A stretch of DNA of 64,000 bases from Gonocerus acuteangulatus. Taxonomy: Eukaryota > Arthropoda > Insecta > Hemiptera > Coreidae. Below the pieces are notes generated by a model. The model searched no databases. It was not told where the DNA came from and saw only the letters and a list, made by a program, of their open reading frames with translations. The position numbers were made by a program, and so were the translations under genes. Of this stretch, positions 63,906 through 64,000 are shown piece after piece (position 1 is the stretch's first letter; each line of letters starts with the position of its first letter). The stretch spans positions 47,924,821 through 47,988,820 of the forward strand of contig OX328125.1 in assembly GCA_946811695.1 (NCBI GenBank). Direction: 5' to 3'.

Positions 63906-64000
63906 GAAAAGCATGGGGGAGGAAAGGAGGCAGCCCTACCCTCTGCTTACATGGTTTCAATGATAATGCTGCTGTTTATGATGGGCTAATTCAGAAATTG
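63906..64000 (+). CDS. SERHL/kraken-like serine hydrolase, exon 2 (partial, runs off the window)
   Basis: After the acceptor ttatacag the frame completing exon 1 reads GKAWGRKGGSPTLCLHGFN and then DNAAVYDGLIQKL to the window end. Family members have the same order: G-K-x-W-G, two glycines before a hydrophobic strand, then the oxyanion-hole motif HGF/W with D-N and a conserved Leu-Ile helix. The nucleophile serine and the rest of the catalytic triad must lie beyond 64000. The other two frames contain stops. The first intron is 4.1 kb and holds a SINE, a fold-back element and simple repeats. Confidence 0.8.

Overview
This is an AT-rich, intron-rich animal nuclear sequence. Long (TA)n tracts, tRNA-derived SINEs, Tc1/Tigger/hAT/Harbinger/piggyBac-type DNA elements, a Copia LTR element and a Penelope-like inverted dimer point to an invertebrate, most likely an arthropod. 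The species cannot be fixed from the sequence. There is no bacterial gene organisation and no CRISPR array.

The window is organised around one large plus-strand gene, a phospholipase C-beta of the Plc21C/PLCB1 type. I could assemble 23 coding exons (4474 to 46767) whose phases all agree. They give a protein of about 1195 residues with PH, EF-hand, X, acidic X-Y linker, Y, C2 and C-terminal coiled-coil regions, and all recognised catalytic residues. Its promoter-like, GC-richer region lies near 4020-4350. A long unspliced AT-rich stretch follows the stop codon and probably contains a long 3' UTR ending near 59.3 kb.

A second plus-strand gene begins about 400 bp after that. Two exons (59724-59775 and 63906-64000, running off the window) join in phase and encode the N-terminus of a SERHL/kraken-type alpha/beta serine hydrolase.

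Region by region: 1-4100 is intergenic and carries a young SINE, a 66-bp tandem repeat and copies of a dispersed repeat. 4.5-13.7 kb is intron 1, with TA microsatellites, a perfect 76-bp palindrome, a LINE RNase H fragment, fold-back repeats and a dead Tc1 copy. 13.7-28.4 kb holds exons 2-12 and several MITEs and SINEs. 28.4-34.1 kb is intron 12, holding a Harbinger-like MITE interrupted by a Copia element that has lost its reverse transcriptase, and then a piggyBac-like MITE. 34.1-46.8 kb holds exons 13-23, with a Tigger-like MITE, a second Tc1 copy, the Penelope-like inverted dimer and a hAT-like MITE built of palindromic units. 46.8-59.3 kb is 3' UTR/intergenic with a degenerate minisatellite and a Tigger-like element. 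59.7-64 kb is the first intron of the hydrolase gene with a young SINE and a C-tract fold-back element.

The most interesting non-genic signals are: (i) a SINE whose 3' end is a GC hairpin, of which short, tail-only copies have been inserted on their own with target-site duplications; (ii) a Penelope-like inverted dimer with a 13-bp target duplication and hammerhead-like CTGANGA...GAAAC motifs; (iii) the nested Copia/MITE; and (iv) the hAT-like element filled with GTGATTAC palindromes.
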